Part shown: piece by piece, positions 9,603 through 18,541 of the stretch | Layout: each line of letters begins with the position of its first letter | Numbering within the stretch: position 1 is the first letter of the stretch | From: an uncultured Blautia sp. | GTDB taxonomy: Bacteria > Bacillota > Clostridia > Lachnospirales > Lachnospiraceae | DNA length: 64,000 nt | Direction of reading: 5' to 3' | Assembly: GCA_900539525.1 (NCBI GenBank) | Contig: UQCM01000001.1 | Span: 1 to 64,000 of the forward strand | Position numbers and translations under genes: made by a program | Notes under the pieces: generated by a model | The model's database searches: none | The model's input: the letters and a program-made list of their open reading frames with translations, nothing else | Told to the model about the DNA's origin: nothing

Positions 9603-10937
9603 TTAGCAGATGCCCTGTGCATTCATAGCATCAACAACCTTCTCAAAGCCTGCGATATTAGCACCGGCTACATAGTTGCCTGCCATACCGTAACGCTCTG
9701 CTGCATCAGCCATGTTGTGGCAGATATTTACCATGATACTCTTCAGCTTTGCGTCAACCTCTTCAAAGCTCCAGCTTAAACGCTCGCTGTTCTGGGACAT
9801 TTCCAGAGCAGATGTGGCAACACCACCTGCGTTTGCAGCTTTTCCAGGTGCAAAGATGATACCGTTTGCCTGCAGATATTCGGTAGCTTCGATGGTAGTA
9901 GGCATATTAGCACCTTCGCAGACTGCGAAGCATCCATTTGCCACAAGTGCTTTTGCGTCATCCAGAAGCAGTTCGTTCTGAGTAGCACATGGAAGTGCGA
10001 TATCACATTTTACTGTCCATACACCACGACCCTCGTGATATTCGGAATTCGGTCTGTAGTTCTTGTACTCGGTCAGACGTGCACGATTGATCTCTTTGAT
10101 CTCTTTAATAGCAGCCAGATCAATGCCTTCCGGATCATAGATCCATCCGGTGGAATCACTCATGGTAACTACTTTACCGCCAAGCTGCTGAGCCTTCTGG
10201 CATGCGTAGATTGCTACGTTGCCGGAACCGGAGATACAGATCGTCTTTCCTGCGATTTCTTTGCCATTCAGCTTCAGAAGTTCCTCTGTCAGATAAAGCA
10301 GACCGTATCCTGTTGCTTCTGTTCTTGCAAGAGAACCGCCGTAAGAGAGTCCTTTTCCTGTCAGCACACCTTCGTATACGCCGCGGATCCTCTTGTACTG
10401 TCCGAACATGTATCCGATTTCTCTTGCTCCTGTACCGATATCACCGGCAGGAACGTCTGTGTCAGCTCCGATGTATTTGCACAGCTCTGTCATAAAGCTC
10501 TGGCAGAAAGCCATAACCTCTCTGTCAGATTTGCCCTTCGGGTCAAAATCAGATCCACCCTTACCACCGCCGATCGGAAGTCCGGTCAGAGAGTTTTTGA
10601 AAATCTGCTCGAAGCCCAGGAATTTAATAATACCCAGATTTACGGAAGGATGTAAACGAAGTCCTCCCTTGTATGGTCCGATCGCACTATTGAACTGTAC
10701 GCGGTAACCAGTGTTTACCTGTACCTGTCCCTTATCATCAACCCACGGAACACGGAATTTGAACTGTCTTTCCGGATTTACCAGACGTTCCAGAAGAGCA
10801 TCTTTTCTATACTTCTCCTCATTTGCTTCAATAACAACTCTCAGAGATTCCAGAACCTCTTTAACAGCCTGATGAAATTCCGGCTCGGCAGGATTCTGCT
10901 CAACAACTTTTGCAATAACCTCATCTACATATGACAT
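9603..10937 (-). CDS. gdhA: NADP-type glutamate dehydrogenase
   Basis: This 444-residue cytoplasmic enzyme interconverts 2-oxoglutarate plus ammonia and glutamate. Family hallmarks are VNTGYRVQFNSAIGPYKGGLRLHP, the active-site lysine motif PIGGGKGGSDFDPKGKSD, the PAGDIGTGAREIGYM segment and the dinucleotide-binding GSGNVA. The length fits the hexameric class typical of the E. coli GdhA-like and clostridial enzymes. The ATG at 10937 is preceded by TAAGGAGGAAA. It is transcribed alone from a recognisable promoter and ends at a strong hairpin. Cofactor preference (NADP versus NAD) is inferred from overall similarity and is not proven by a motif here. Confidence 0.96.
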   Translation of the reverse strand: MSYVDEVIAKVVEQNPAEPEFHQAVKEVLESLRVVIEANEEKYRKDALLERLVNPERQFKFRVPWVDDKGQVQVNTGYRVQFNSAIGPYKGGLRLHPSVNLGIIKFLGFEQIFKNSLTGLPIGGGKGGSDFDPKGKSDREVMAFCQSFMTELCKYIGADTDVPAGDIGTGAREIGYMFGQYKRIRGVYEGVLTGKGLSYGGSLARTEATGYGLLYLTEELLKLNGKEIAGKTICISGSGNVAIYACQKAQQLGGKVVTMSDSTGWIYDPEGIDLAAIKEIKEINRARLTEYKNYRPNSEYHEGRGVWTVKCDIALPCATQNELLLDDAKALVANGCFAVCEGANMPTTIEATEYLQANGIIFAPGKAANAGGVATSALEMSQNSERLSWSFEEVDAKLKSIMVNICHNMADAAERYGMAGNYVAGANIAGFEKVVDAMNAQGIC

Positions 10938-10996
10938 ATTTATTTCCTCCTTACATAGTCTTTTCTCTACTTTAGTGAGATAAAGTTTCCGTGCAT

Positions 10997-11025
10997 ATTA
11001 TAGCAAAAGAAAATCCATTCGTAAA
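10997..11025 (-). promoter_or_regulatory. Promoter of gdhA
   Basis: Reading the minus strand, TATAAT (plus-strand 10997-11002) is preceded, with 17 bases spacing, by TTTACG (11020-11025), a 4/6 match to the -35. This lies 60 bases upstream of the gdhA start. Confidence 0.6.
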
Positions 11026-11134
11026 TAAAAAAATGAAGAAAATGAATGGAAATATGAAGGTTCTTAATATTTTTTGAACAATATATACAAACTTTGGAAG
11101 ATTTTGTATAATAAAAATACCGATTGTGCGGATT

Positions 11135-11363
11135 CTGGCATCACCAAATGTGTAACTATTCAGAGTCCATTCGCAAAATCGCCTCTGCGAGGCTTTCCTT
11201 TTGCTCATGCAGGGCTCCCGCGCTCCCAAAATCCGAAAAACATTCGAAATCCGCTCATTTTTCTTCGAAAAATGGCTACTTTCTCATGTTTAGCGGGTCA
11301 AGATGTCATGATTTTTCATGCAAGCATGAAAATCATGACCTTTTGCCCCTGGCATCACCAAAT
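11135..11363. repeat. Composite repeat block bounded by 15-bp direct repeats
   Basis: CTGGCATCACCAAAT occurs at 11135-11149 and again at 11349-11363. Between them are two repeat types. The first is a GTAACT-ATTCAGAG element (11152-11217) with an inner GCCTC/GAGGC hairpin. The second is a 59-base stretch (11225-11283) identical to 28653-28711, followed by a very strong hairpin (GTCATGATTTTTCATGC with its complement, about 11313-11339) and the shared end CCTGGCATCA. The block fills most of the gap 10938-11392 between gdhA and the ATPase gene and lies directly upstream of the latter, so it forms part of its leader. Confidence 0.8.
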
Positions 11364-11392
11364 ATCAAAAGAAAAAAGAGGTGCATACGTAT

Positions 11393-13783
11393 ATGGAAGA
11401 AAAAATGTATTCAGGCCTGAGCAGTACCGAAGTGGAACAGCGTATTGAACAGGGTATGGTAAACATCACGGATAACAATATCTTCAAAACAAAAAAAGAA
11501 ATCATTATCACCCATACGGTTACCTACTTTAATTTTCTGAATCTGTTTCTTGGCGTTCTGGTACTGATCTCCGGACAGTACAAAAACATTACTTTTATGG
11601 GTGTCATCATCATCAACTCGATCATAGGTATTCTCCAGGAGATGAAGGTCAAGAAGCTGGTCGATCAGCTTTCTGTCATGACTGCTTCGAAAGCGCATGT
11701 GATCCGTGATGGAAAGAAACAGGAAATTCCTGTGGACGAGGTCGTTATGGATGATCTGGTGTCTGTAGTCAGCGGAGACCAGGTATGTTCTGACTGCGTG
11801 GTGCTGGAGGCTGACGGAATGGAGGTCAATGAGTCTATGCTGACAGGAGAGTCAAAGCCTGTCAGAAAGAAAGAGGGTGACCATCTGCTGTCGGGGAGCT
11901 TTCTGACCGCCGGAAGCGGAATCGGCAGAGTAGAGCATGTGGGAGAAGACAATTATGCCACGGTACTTGCCAAAAAGGCAAAGACTAAAAAACGTGCCAC
12001 GTCTGAGATGCAGCGTACGATTAAACGGATTATCAAGATACTGGGAGTGCTGATCATTCCGATTGGAATTCTTCTGTATCGTTCCCAGATTAATGTGGAT
12101 GGAGCCACCTTTTCAGACAGTCTTGTAGGTACTGTGGCGGGAGTGATCGGTATGATCCCGGAAGGACTGGTGCTGCTGACCAGCATTTCCTTTATTCTGG
12201 GTGTAGGGCGGCTGGCCAGGAAGCGTGCGCTTGTCCAGGAGATGGAGGCGATCGAAGCGCTGGCCAGGGTCAACGTGCTCTGTCTGGATAAGACCGGAAC
12301 GATTACCACAGGAGAACTGGAAGTGGTAGAGATGGTCATTGCGGGTGAGGAGTCATATGAGAGAGCAGAGCAGGTCATGAATGAGATGGCTTTTGCCTTT
12401 GATGATGTGAACAATACCCAGAAGGCATTGATGAAACGTTTTAAAGAGACAAAAATCTGGCGTATTGCCGGTAAGATTCCATTTTCTTCTGACAGGAAAT
12501 ACAGAGCAGTCAGATTTGAAAATGAAGGATGTTATGTACTTGGGGCACCGGAATTTTTGAACAGAGAGGATGAAGAACTAAAGCAGAAGGTATATGGATA
12601 TTCCTCGGATGGCTTACGTGTACTTCTACTGGGCAGATGTGAGGAAATTCATGAGGATACCGGTGAAGTAGAAGGTGTCGTACCGGTAGCATTGATCGTT
12701 GTTGCAGACTGTATCCGTCCGGAGGCCTCCGATACGTTCCGGTATTTCAGAGAGCAGAATGTGGCAATTAAGGTGATTTCCGGTGATAATCCCATGACCG
12801 TATCCCAGATTGCTGTAAAGGCGGGACTGGAGGGCGGAGAACGCTATATTGATGCCAATGAACTGCCGGTTGATATGAAAGAGCTTCAGCAGGAGGTTGA
12901 AAAATACTCTGTGTATGGACGTGTGAAGCCGGAACAGAAGCAGAGGATCATTCAGGCGTATCAGGCAAACAGAAAGGTGGTGGGCATGGTCGGAGATGGT
13001 GTCAACGATGTGCTGGCATTAAAGGATGCAGACTGCGGAATTGCCATGGCGGCAGGCAGTGATGCGGCAAAGCAGGTGGCGCATATTGTGCTGATGGACT
13101 CGAATTTTGCATGTCTGAAAAATATTGTCAGTGAGGGGCGGACGATCATCACGAATATTGAGAGGGTAAGCTCTCTGTACCTGACAAAGACGATTTATTC
13201 CGTATTGCTTTGTGTGATTTTTATACTGCTGGAGCATTCCTATCCTTTCATTCCGATTCAGTTATCCTGGATCAGCGCGACTGCTATCGGCATTCCAAGC
13301 TTTATCCTGGCACTTGAGCATACAGAATCTGTAAACTCGGATGGCTTTTTGCGGCATGTCCTCCGGATCGCTTTGCCCTCAGCCATTACCATGGTACTCA
13401 GTCTTCTGGTCATCCAGATCCTGGGAGGATTCTGGAATATGGAGGAGACCATGACTTATACCTTTAATATGCTGACAGGCGGTGCTGTAGCGATGCTGGT
13501 TGTTGTAAAGGTATGCCAGCCGTTGAACTGGCTTCGCAGGATCCTCTGTATCAGTGTGATCACGATTTTCTGTGCAGGAATCATTCTGATTCCACAGCTC
13601 TTTGGTATTTACAGTGTGTTCCGGTGGGAGATGGTGCTGTGCATTCCTCTGATCTGCATGGTACTTGTGTTTTTCAGAATGTTTACCGGTTTTGCCGAGG
13701 CATGTTTTAAGATACGGCCATGGATCAGGAGAAAGCTGCAGGAAAGAAAGCATACGGACAAGCCGGCAGAGATCGACTTCTGA
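11393..13783 (+). CDS. Cation-transporting P-type ATPase, CtpE-like
   Basis: This protein of about 796 residues is a P-type ATPase. The actuator motif TGES is near residue 151, the intramembrane PEGL motif near 256 (GMIPEGLVLLTS), the phosphorylated aspartate is D299 in DKTGT, and the hinge motif GDGVND lies near 533. C-terminal membrane helices follow. PEGL plus the short N-terminus without metal-binding domains resembles the CtpE subgroup (linked to calcium uptake in mycobacteria) and not the heavy-metal ATPases. Substrate assignment is inference. The ATG at 11393 is preferred over a GTG at 11381 because GAGG lies 12 bases upstream of it. The stop codon overlaps a CTGAACAGTTGC sequence resembling the ends of the dispersed repeats. 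Confidence 0.9.
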   Translation: MEEKMYSGLSSTEVEQRIEQGMVNITDNNIFKTKKEIIITHTVTYFNFLNLFLGVLVLISGQYKNITFMGVIIINSIIGILQEMKVKKLVDQLSVMTASKAHVIRDGKKQEIPVDEVVMDDLVSVVSGDQVCSDCVVLEADGMEVNESMLTGESKPVRKKEGDHLLSGSFLTAGSGIGRVEHVGEDNYATVLAKKAKTKKRATSEMQRTIKRIIKILGVLIIPIGILLYRSQINVDGATFSDSLVGTVAGVIGMIPEGLVLLTSISFILGVGRLARKRALVQEMEAIEALARVNVLCLDKTGTITTGELEVVEMVIAGEESYERAEQVMNEMAFAFDDVNNTQKALMKRFKETKIWRIAGKIPFSSDRKYRAVRFENEGCYVLGAPEFLNREDEELKQKVYGYSSDGLRVLLLGRCEEIHEDTGEVEGVVPVALIVVADCIRPEASDTFRYFREQNVAIKVISGDNPMTVSQIAVKAGLEGGERYIDANELPVDMKELQQEVEKYSVYGRVKPEQKQRIIQAYQANRKVVGMVGDGVNDVLALKDADCGIAMAAGSDAAKQVAHIVLMDSNFACLKNIVSEGRTIITNIERVSSLYLTKTIYSVLLCVIFILLEHSYPFIPIQLSWISATAIGIPSFILALEHTESVNSDGFLRHVLRIALPSAITMVLSLLVIQILGGFWNMEETMTYTFNMLTGGAVAMLVVVKVCQPLNWLRRILCISVITIFCAGIILIPQLFGIYSVFRWEMVLCIPLICMVLVFFRMFTGFAEACFKIRPWIRRKLQERKHTDKPAEIDF

Positions 13784-13871
13784 ACAGTTGCGAATTCTGG
13801 AGTTTTCCTTCAGGTAACCATCCGGGTGAGCATACATACAATAGCTATAAAGAACAGATAGAGGATGCTAT

Positions 13872-14699
13872 ATGGCAAAAATTGTAGTGGATGCCGGACA
13901 TGGCGGATCAGATCCCGGTGCCGTTTTTGAAGGGCGTCAGGAGAAGGATGATAACCTGCGGCTTGCACTGGCAGTGGGAGAAATTCTTCAGAATAACGGT
14001 GAGGATGTGGTCTTCACCAGAACGGAGGATATCTATCAGACACCCTTTCAGAAGGCGACCATCGCGAATGAGGAAAATGCGGATTATTTTATTTCCCTTC
14101 ACCGGAACTCAAGCCCGATGCCAAATCAGTATCACGGTGTAGAGACACTTGTTTACAGAGACAGCGGGATTCCTTCTGAAATCGGAGAAAATATCAACAG
14201 TGGACTGGAAGAGCTTGGATTCCGGAACCTGGGAGTAAAGGAAAGACCGGGTCTGGTGGTTTTAAGAAGGACCAAGATGCCTGCAGTTCTGGTAGAAGCA
14301 GGGTTTATCAACAGTGATACCGATAACCGCCTGTTCGATGAGAACTTTGATGCCATGGCACAGAATATCGCCAATGGACTCCTTCAGGCGATCCATGAAA
14401 GCAGCACGGTGCAGGAAGCGGGAAACAGCAGAGAGGTTCTTAGAGAAGATACCTGGAGGGAGACGGAAAGGGCACCGGAGAAGACCCGTATATATCGCGT
14501 TCAGGTCGGGGCATTTTCGCAGCCGCAGAATGCGGAGGCGCTGCTGTTCCAGCTTCAGCAGCAGGGATTTCCCGCATATACTGTATGGGAGGATGGTTTT
14601 TATAAGGTTCTGGCGGGAGATTTTGAGAAGCTTGATAATGCAGTACGGCTCGAGCAGGTGTTGAGACGATATGGGTATAATACGTTTATAACTGGCTGA
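13872..14699 (+). CDS. N-acetylmuramoyl-L-alanine amidase with SPOR domain (CwlC-like)
   Basis: This 275-residue protein begins directly with the amidase_3 fold. Zinc ligands are visible as H10 (DAGHGGSDPG), E24, H77 (SLHRN) and the catalytic-site E142 (LVEAGFINS). The C-terminal part (about 205-275; YRVQVGAFSQPQNAEALL) is a SPOR peptidoglycan-binding domain. There is no signal peptide. That layout (cytosolic amidase_3 plus C-terminal SPOR-like repeat) is the one of B. subtilis CwlC, which lyses the mother cell at the end of sporulation. The same role is inferred here. An ordinary division amidase would need a signal peptide, which is not seen in the translated sequence or upstream. Confidence 0.88.
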   Translation: MAKIVVDAGHGGSDPGAVFEGRQEKDDNLRLALAVGEILQNNGEDVVFTRTEDIYQTPFQKATIANEENADYFISLHRNSSPMPNQYHGVETLVYRDSGIPSEIGENINSGLEELGFRNLGVKERPGLVVLRRTKMPAVLVEAGFINSDTDNRLFDENFDAMAQNIANGLLQAIHESSTVQEAGNSREVLREDTWRETERAPEKTRIYRVQVGAFSQPQNAEALLFQLQQQGFPAYTVWEDGFYKVLAGDFEKLDNAVRLEQVLRRYGYNTFITG

Positions 14700-14710
14700 T
14701 TTCAAATATT

Positions 14711-14752
14711 TACGTCGATTTTGAGAGTGCGAAGCACGGAAAAATCGACGTA
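14711..14752. repeat. GCGAAGC-hairpin repeat, copy A
   Basis: Outer perfect 12-bp stem TACGTCGATTTT / AAAATCGACGTA encloses an inner hairpin GTGC-GAA-GCAC. It starts 12 bases after the amidase stop. Compared with copy B, the outer stem (TCGA/TCGA versus CGGA/TCCG) and inner stem both differ but stay paired. It may also end transcription. Confidence 0.8.
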
Positions 14753-14781
14753 AGGCTCATTCGTCGGGCAACTCATGTTTT

Positions 14782-14819
14782 TTCGGATTTTGAGAGCGCG
14801 AAGTGCGGAAAAATCCGAA
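14782..14819. repeat. GCGAAGC-hairpin repeat, copy B
   Basis: Outer stem TTCGGATTTT / AAAATCCGAA with inner hairpin GCGC-GAA-GTGC (one G-U pair), 29 bases after copy A. It is followed by GGCATCATGAT, related to the terminal GGCATCAT of the 28.7-kb element. The gap 14700-14985 otherwise holds only A/T-rich promoter-like sequence before the transpeptidase gene (possible -10 TATGAT at 14907). Confidence 0.8.
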
Positions 14820-14985
14820 GGCATCATGATATGTGAACATTAATGATGTTTTTCTTAATATTTATTAAAAATACAAAAAATACTTTCTCATTTTTGGGGA
14901 TAATGCTATGATGAATAAGGAATAATCGAGCAATCCGTTTGCATAGCATAATTGGACAGTTACAAATAAAAGGCAAGAGGAAAAG

Positions 14986-16704
14986 ATGGGAAAAAGAAAA
15001 AAGAAAACAGGGAAAAAACACGGCAGCAGCAAAAAGAAGGTAAGCAGGATCGAACAGGGGAATAAACCCGGCCGGGAAAGTAAGCAGAAACAGCAAAATG
15101 ATGTGGTAACGGAAGCTGTTAATAAAGAGAAACCGGTCACGAAAGAAGAATCGGTTGCAAAAGAGGAGCAGACCACGAAGGAGAAACCGGTCACGAAAGA
15201 AGAACCGGTTGCAAAAGAGGAGCCAGTGCCCGGAAAGAATGACACTGAGTTACAGAAGGAGACAGGAAGCAGAGAAGTTCTGGAAAATGTCGAACAGATG
15301 GAAAAGAAGACATTTTCCTGGAAAAAATCATGGAAGATTTTCGGAGGTGCTGTCTTTGGTGTACTCGTCATCAGCTATATCAGTGGAATGATCTATTATC
15401 AGGATAAGTTCTGGAAGAATACGACCATAAATGGAATTGACATGTCTTACGATACGGTGGATGAGGCAGAGAAGAAGATTTCTGATATGGTGGGAAGGTA
15501 TGCGATCAGGCTCGAGGAGCGGAACGGAGAATCAGAAACGATCCAGGCGGGCCAGATCGGCTACCATTATGTCTCCCGGGGTGAGGTGCAGAACTATAAG
15601 GACAGCCAGAAGAGTTATCTGTGGCCGGTGTCGCTTCTGCGAAGCAGCGAATACTGTTTTACATCAAGTACATCTTTTGATAATGAAAAACTGGAAGAGA
15701 CAGTAGATGCCCTGAAATGTTTTGACAAAGATCATGAAGTGGCCCCGACCAATGCCTGTATGAAATTCAACGGGACCACTTATGAGATGGTAAAGGAAAC
15801 GCAGGGGAAAAAGGTCAGAAAGAGGAAATTGAAAAACCTCCTGCATGAGGCGATCACAAAGAGCCAGACAGTATTAGATCTGGAAAAGGAAGACTGTTAT
15901 GCCAGGCCCGGGATCACAGAAAAAAACAAAGTACTGAACAGGACGATCAAAAATATGAACCGTTATGCAGAAACCAGGATCGTCTATCTGTTTGGAGGTA
16001 TTGCAGATGTGCTGGATGGCAGTATTATCAGCAAGTGGCTTTCGTATGATGATAAGGGGCAGGTGACTTTGAGTGAGGAAAAGGTTGCTCTTTATGTAGA
16101 TTATCTGGCGGGCCGCTACGATACAGGTGGAAAAGAGAGAGAATTTACCACCCATGATGGTTCGGTGGTTACTGTGAAGGGCGGAAGGTACGGTTGGATC
16201 ATCGATCGTGAAGAAGAAACAGAAGAACTGAAACAACTGATTTCAGAGGGCGCACGAACCACAAGATATCCTGTCTATGCACAGACTGCAGCCAGTCGCG
16301 AAAACAGTGATCTTGGAAAAGATTATGTGGAGGTCGATCTGACGAACCAGCATCTGTGGATGTATATTGATGGTGAGGAAATCGTATCTACAGATGTGGT
16401 TTCGGGAACCTATACAAATCCTTCCAGGCGGACACCGTCAGGAACCTACGCATTGTATTATAAAAAATCACCGGCAGTATTGAGAAGTAATACACCTGGA
16501 GACAGCTATGAAAGCCCGGTAACGTACTGGATGCCGTTTAATGGTGGAATCGGACTCCACGATGCCAACTGGCGGGGCAGTTTTGGAGGCAGCATTTATC
16601 AGTACAGCGGTTCTCATGGATGTGTCAATCTTCCAACAGGTGCAGCCAGAGAAATTTATAACAATATTTACGTGGGAATGCCGATTATCTGTTATTATCG
16701 GTAA
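14986..16704 (+). CDS. L,D-transpeptidase (YkuD) with PG-binding domain, type II membrane protein
   Basis: This 572-residue protein is predicted to form 3-3 peptidoglycan crosslinks or attach proteins. Residues 1-115 are cytoplasmic, strongly basic and contain a tandem KPVTKEE-VAKEE repeat; a single membrane anchor covers about 116-138; a PG_binding_4 (VanW-linked) type region follows to about 430; the YkuD catalytic domain ends the protein. The catalytic signature HDANW...SHGCVNLP is intact, with the nucleophile at C546 and H544 beside it. AGAGGAAAAG precedes the ATG. The sfsA gene follows 10 bases after the stop, so the two may be co-transcribed. The family assignment is firm; the crosslinking role in vivo is inferred. 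Confidence 0.93.
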   Translation: MGKRKKKTGKKHGSSKKKVSRIEQGNKPGRESKQKQQNDVVTEAVNKEKPVTKEESVAKEEQTTKEKPVTKEEPVAKEEPVPGKNDTELQKETGSREVLENVEQMEKKTFSWKKSWKIFGGAVFGVLVISYISGMIYYQDKFWKNTTINGIDMSYDTVDEAEKKISDMVGRYAIRLEERNGESETIQAGQIGYHYVSRGEVQNYKDSQKSYLWPVSLLRSSEYCFTSSTSFDNEKLEETVDALKCFDKDHEVAPTNACMKFNGTTYEMVKETQGKKVRKRKLKNLLHEAITKSQTVLDLEKEDCYARPGITEKNKVLNRTIKNMNRYAETRIVYLFGGIADVLDGSIISKWLSYDDKGQVTLSEEKVALYVDYLAGRYDTGGKEREFTTHDGSVVTVKGGRYGWIIDREEETEELKQLISEGARTTRYPVYAQTAASRENSDLGKDYVEVDLTNQHLWMYIDGEEIVSTDVVSGTYTNPSRRTPSGTYALYYKKSPAVLRSNTPGDSYESPVTYWMPFNGGIGLHDANWRGSFGGSIYQYSGSHGCVNLPTGAAREIYNNIYVGMPIICYYR

Positions 16705-16714
16705 GAGGGAAGGT

Positions 16715-17395
16715 ATGCAATATCAGAATGTGGAACATGGGATTTTTCTGGAAAGACCCAATCGTTTTATCGCATATGCGGATATTTCTGGAAAGAGGGA
16801 GAAATGCCATGTAAAGAATACAGGAAGATGCCGGGAACTTCTTGTTCCGGGTACCGGGATTTTCGTACAGAGGGCGCAGAATCCGGACAGAAAGACGAAG
16901 TATGATCTGATCGCGGTGGAGAAAGGCGAGAAACTGGTCAATATGGACTCACAGATTCCCAACCAGGTGGTCAGAGAGTGGCTGGAACATGGCGGTCTCT
17001 TTCGGAACATTACAAGGATACGTCCGGAGATGAGATATGGAGATTCCCGCCTGGATCTTTATGTGGAAGCAGATGGAAAGCATGTTTTCATGGAAATAAA
17101 GGGAGTTACGCTGGAGGAAGACGGGATCGCCAGATTTCCGGATGCTCCTACGGAGAGAGGAATCAAACATCTTCATGAGCTTGTCAAGTGCCACAGGGAA
17201 GGGTATGAGGCATTCATGATGTTTGTGATACAAATGAAAGGTGTACAAAGGCTGGAGCCAAACGACAGGACACATCCTGCGTTTGGGGAGGCGCTTCGCG
17301 AGGCGGAAGCGGCAGGTGTACAGATCCTTGCATACGACTGTCTGGTGACGGCAGATACGATAGAACTTGACGAGAGAATTGAAGTGAGGTTATAA
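16715..17395 (+). CDS. sfsA: SfsA family DNA/RNA nuclease homologue
   Basis: This 226-residue protein matches SfsA (sugar fermentation stimulation protein). Hallmarks are the N-terminal FLERPNRFIAYA, the CHVKNTGRCRELLVPG loop, and the nuclease-like core SRLDLYVE...FMEIKGVTL...RFPDAPTERG with conserved D, E and K, followed by HLHELVKC and RLEPNDRTHPAF. The name comes from E. coli; biochemical work suggests an OB fold joined to a PD-(D/E)XK-like nuclease domain. The ATG at 16715 is taken because it follows AGAGGGAAGG; the open frame further upstream lies within the transpeptidase gene. mutY begins 2 bases after the stop, which suggests co-expression. Confidence 0.95.
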   Translation: MQYQNVEHGIFLERPNRFIAYADISGKREKCHVKNTGRCRELLVPGTGIFVQRAQNPDRKTKYDLIAVEKGEKLVNMDSQIPNQVVREWLEHGGLFRNITRIRPEMRYGDSRLDLYVEADGKHVFMEIKGVTLEEDGIARFPDAPTERGIKHLHELVKCHREGYEAFMMFVIQMKGVQRLEPNDRTHPAFGEALREAEAAGVQILAYDCLVTADTIELDERIEVRL

Positions 17396-17397
17396 AG

Positions 17398-18492
17398 ATG
17401 CTGGAGAAGATAGCGAAACCATTGCTTGCATGGTATGACGGGAATGCAAGAATCCTGCCATGGCGGGAAGCTCCTTCGCCCTATCGGATATGGGTGTCGG
17501 AAATTATGCTCCAGCAGACAAGGGTGGAGGCGGTGAAACCGTTTTTTGAAAGATTCACAGGAGAACTGACCGGTATACCTGAACTGGCAGCGTGTCCGCA
17601 GGACAGACTGCTGAAGCTCTGGGAGGGACTGGGATATTACAACAGAGTGCGGAATATGCAGAAGGCGGCGCAGATTATGGTCGAAAAATATGGAGGCAGG
17701 ATGCCGGAGGATTATGATGATTTGTTAAAGCTTCCGGGAATTGGTCCGTATACGGCGGGAGCCGTCGCTTCGATTGCTTTTGGCATACCTGTCCCGGCGG
17801 TGGACGGAAATGTCCTGCGCGTTCTTTCACGTGTAACGGCATGCGGGGATGATATTCTGAAACAGTCCGTAAAAACAGGCTGGGAAAAGAAAGTCAGGGA
17901 AGTGATGCCGCAGGATCGGCCGGGGGATTTCAATCAGGCGCTTATGGAGCTTGGTGCCCTGGTCTGTGTCCCGAATGGAGAAGCAAAATGCGCACAATGT
18001 CCTCTGCAGGAGATCTGTATCGCATCGAAAGAACATAAAGTGTCGGATTATCCCAGAAAGATGCCGAAGAAAAGCAGGAAAATTGAGAACAGGACGGTTC
18101 TGATCATACGTGACGGAAACAGGGCGGCCATCCGGAAGCGCCCGGAGAAAGGATTGCTGGCAGGCCTTTATGAGCTTCCGAATCTGGAAGGGCATCTGTC
18201 CGGGGATGAAGTACTTACATATCTGAAGGAGAAGCATTTTTCACCGCTTCATATACAGAAACTGGAAGAATCCAGGCATATTTTCAGCCATATCGAGTGG
18301 CATATGACAGGGTATATCGTTCGTGTGGAGGAGCTTGAAGAGGGAGAACAGGAAGAGTTTATTTTTGTGGAACCAAAGGAAACGGAAAAAACGTATCCGA
18401 TTCCGGCGGCATTTGGAGCCTATGTGAAACAGTTACGAAGATATACAGATCAGACGGGGGCAGGAAAAAAATCAGAATTCGATAACGGATAA
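17398..18492 (+). CDS. mutY: A/G-specific adenine DNA glycosylase
   Basis: This 364-residue base-excision repair enzyme removes adenine mispaired with 8-oxoguanine or guanine. The N-terminal glycosylase domain shows E44 in LQQTRVEAV (catalytic Glu), the helix-hairpin-helix LPGIGPYTAGAVASIAFG, and D136 in VDGNVLRV. The iron-sulfur cluster cysteines are spaced C-x7-C-x2-C-x5-C (CVPNGEAKCAQCPLQEIC), the Firmicute variant. The C-terminal NUDIX-like domain (about 230-350) recognises the oxidised guanine. It is coupled to sfsA by a 2-base gap. The last residues (about 350-364) are polar and not conserved. Confidence 0.96.
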   Translation: MLEKIAKPLLAWYDGNARILPWREAPSPYRIWVSEIMLQQTRVEAVKPFFERFTGELTGIPELAACPQDRLLKLWEGLGYYNRVRNMQKAAQIMVEKYGGRMPEDYDDLLKLPGIGPYTAGAVASIAFGIPVPAVDGNVLRVLSRVTACGDDILKQSVKTGWEKKVREVMPQDRPGDFNQALMELGALVCVPNGEAKCAQCPLQEICIASKEHKVSDYPRKMPKKSRKIENRTVLIIRDGNRAAIRKRPEKGLLAGLYELPNLEGHLSGDEVLTYLKEKHFSPLHIQKLEESRHIFSHIEWHMTGYIVRVEELEEGEQEEFIFVEPKETEKTYPIPAAFGAYVKQLRRYTDQTGAGKKSEFDNG

Positions 18493-18541
18493 GCAGAACA
18501 GCACAGAGAATACCGCAGCAGGAGCGGTAAAGGAGGTTAGC

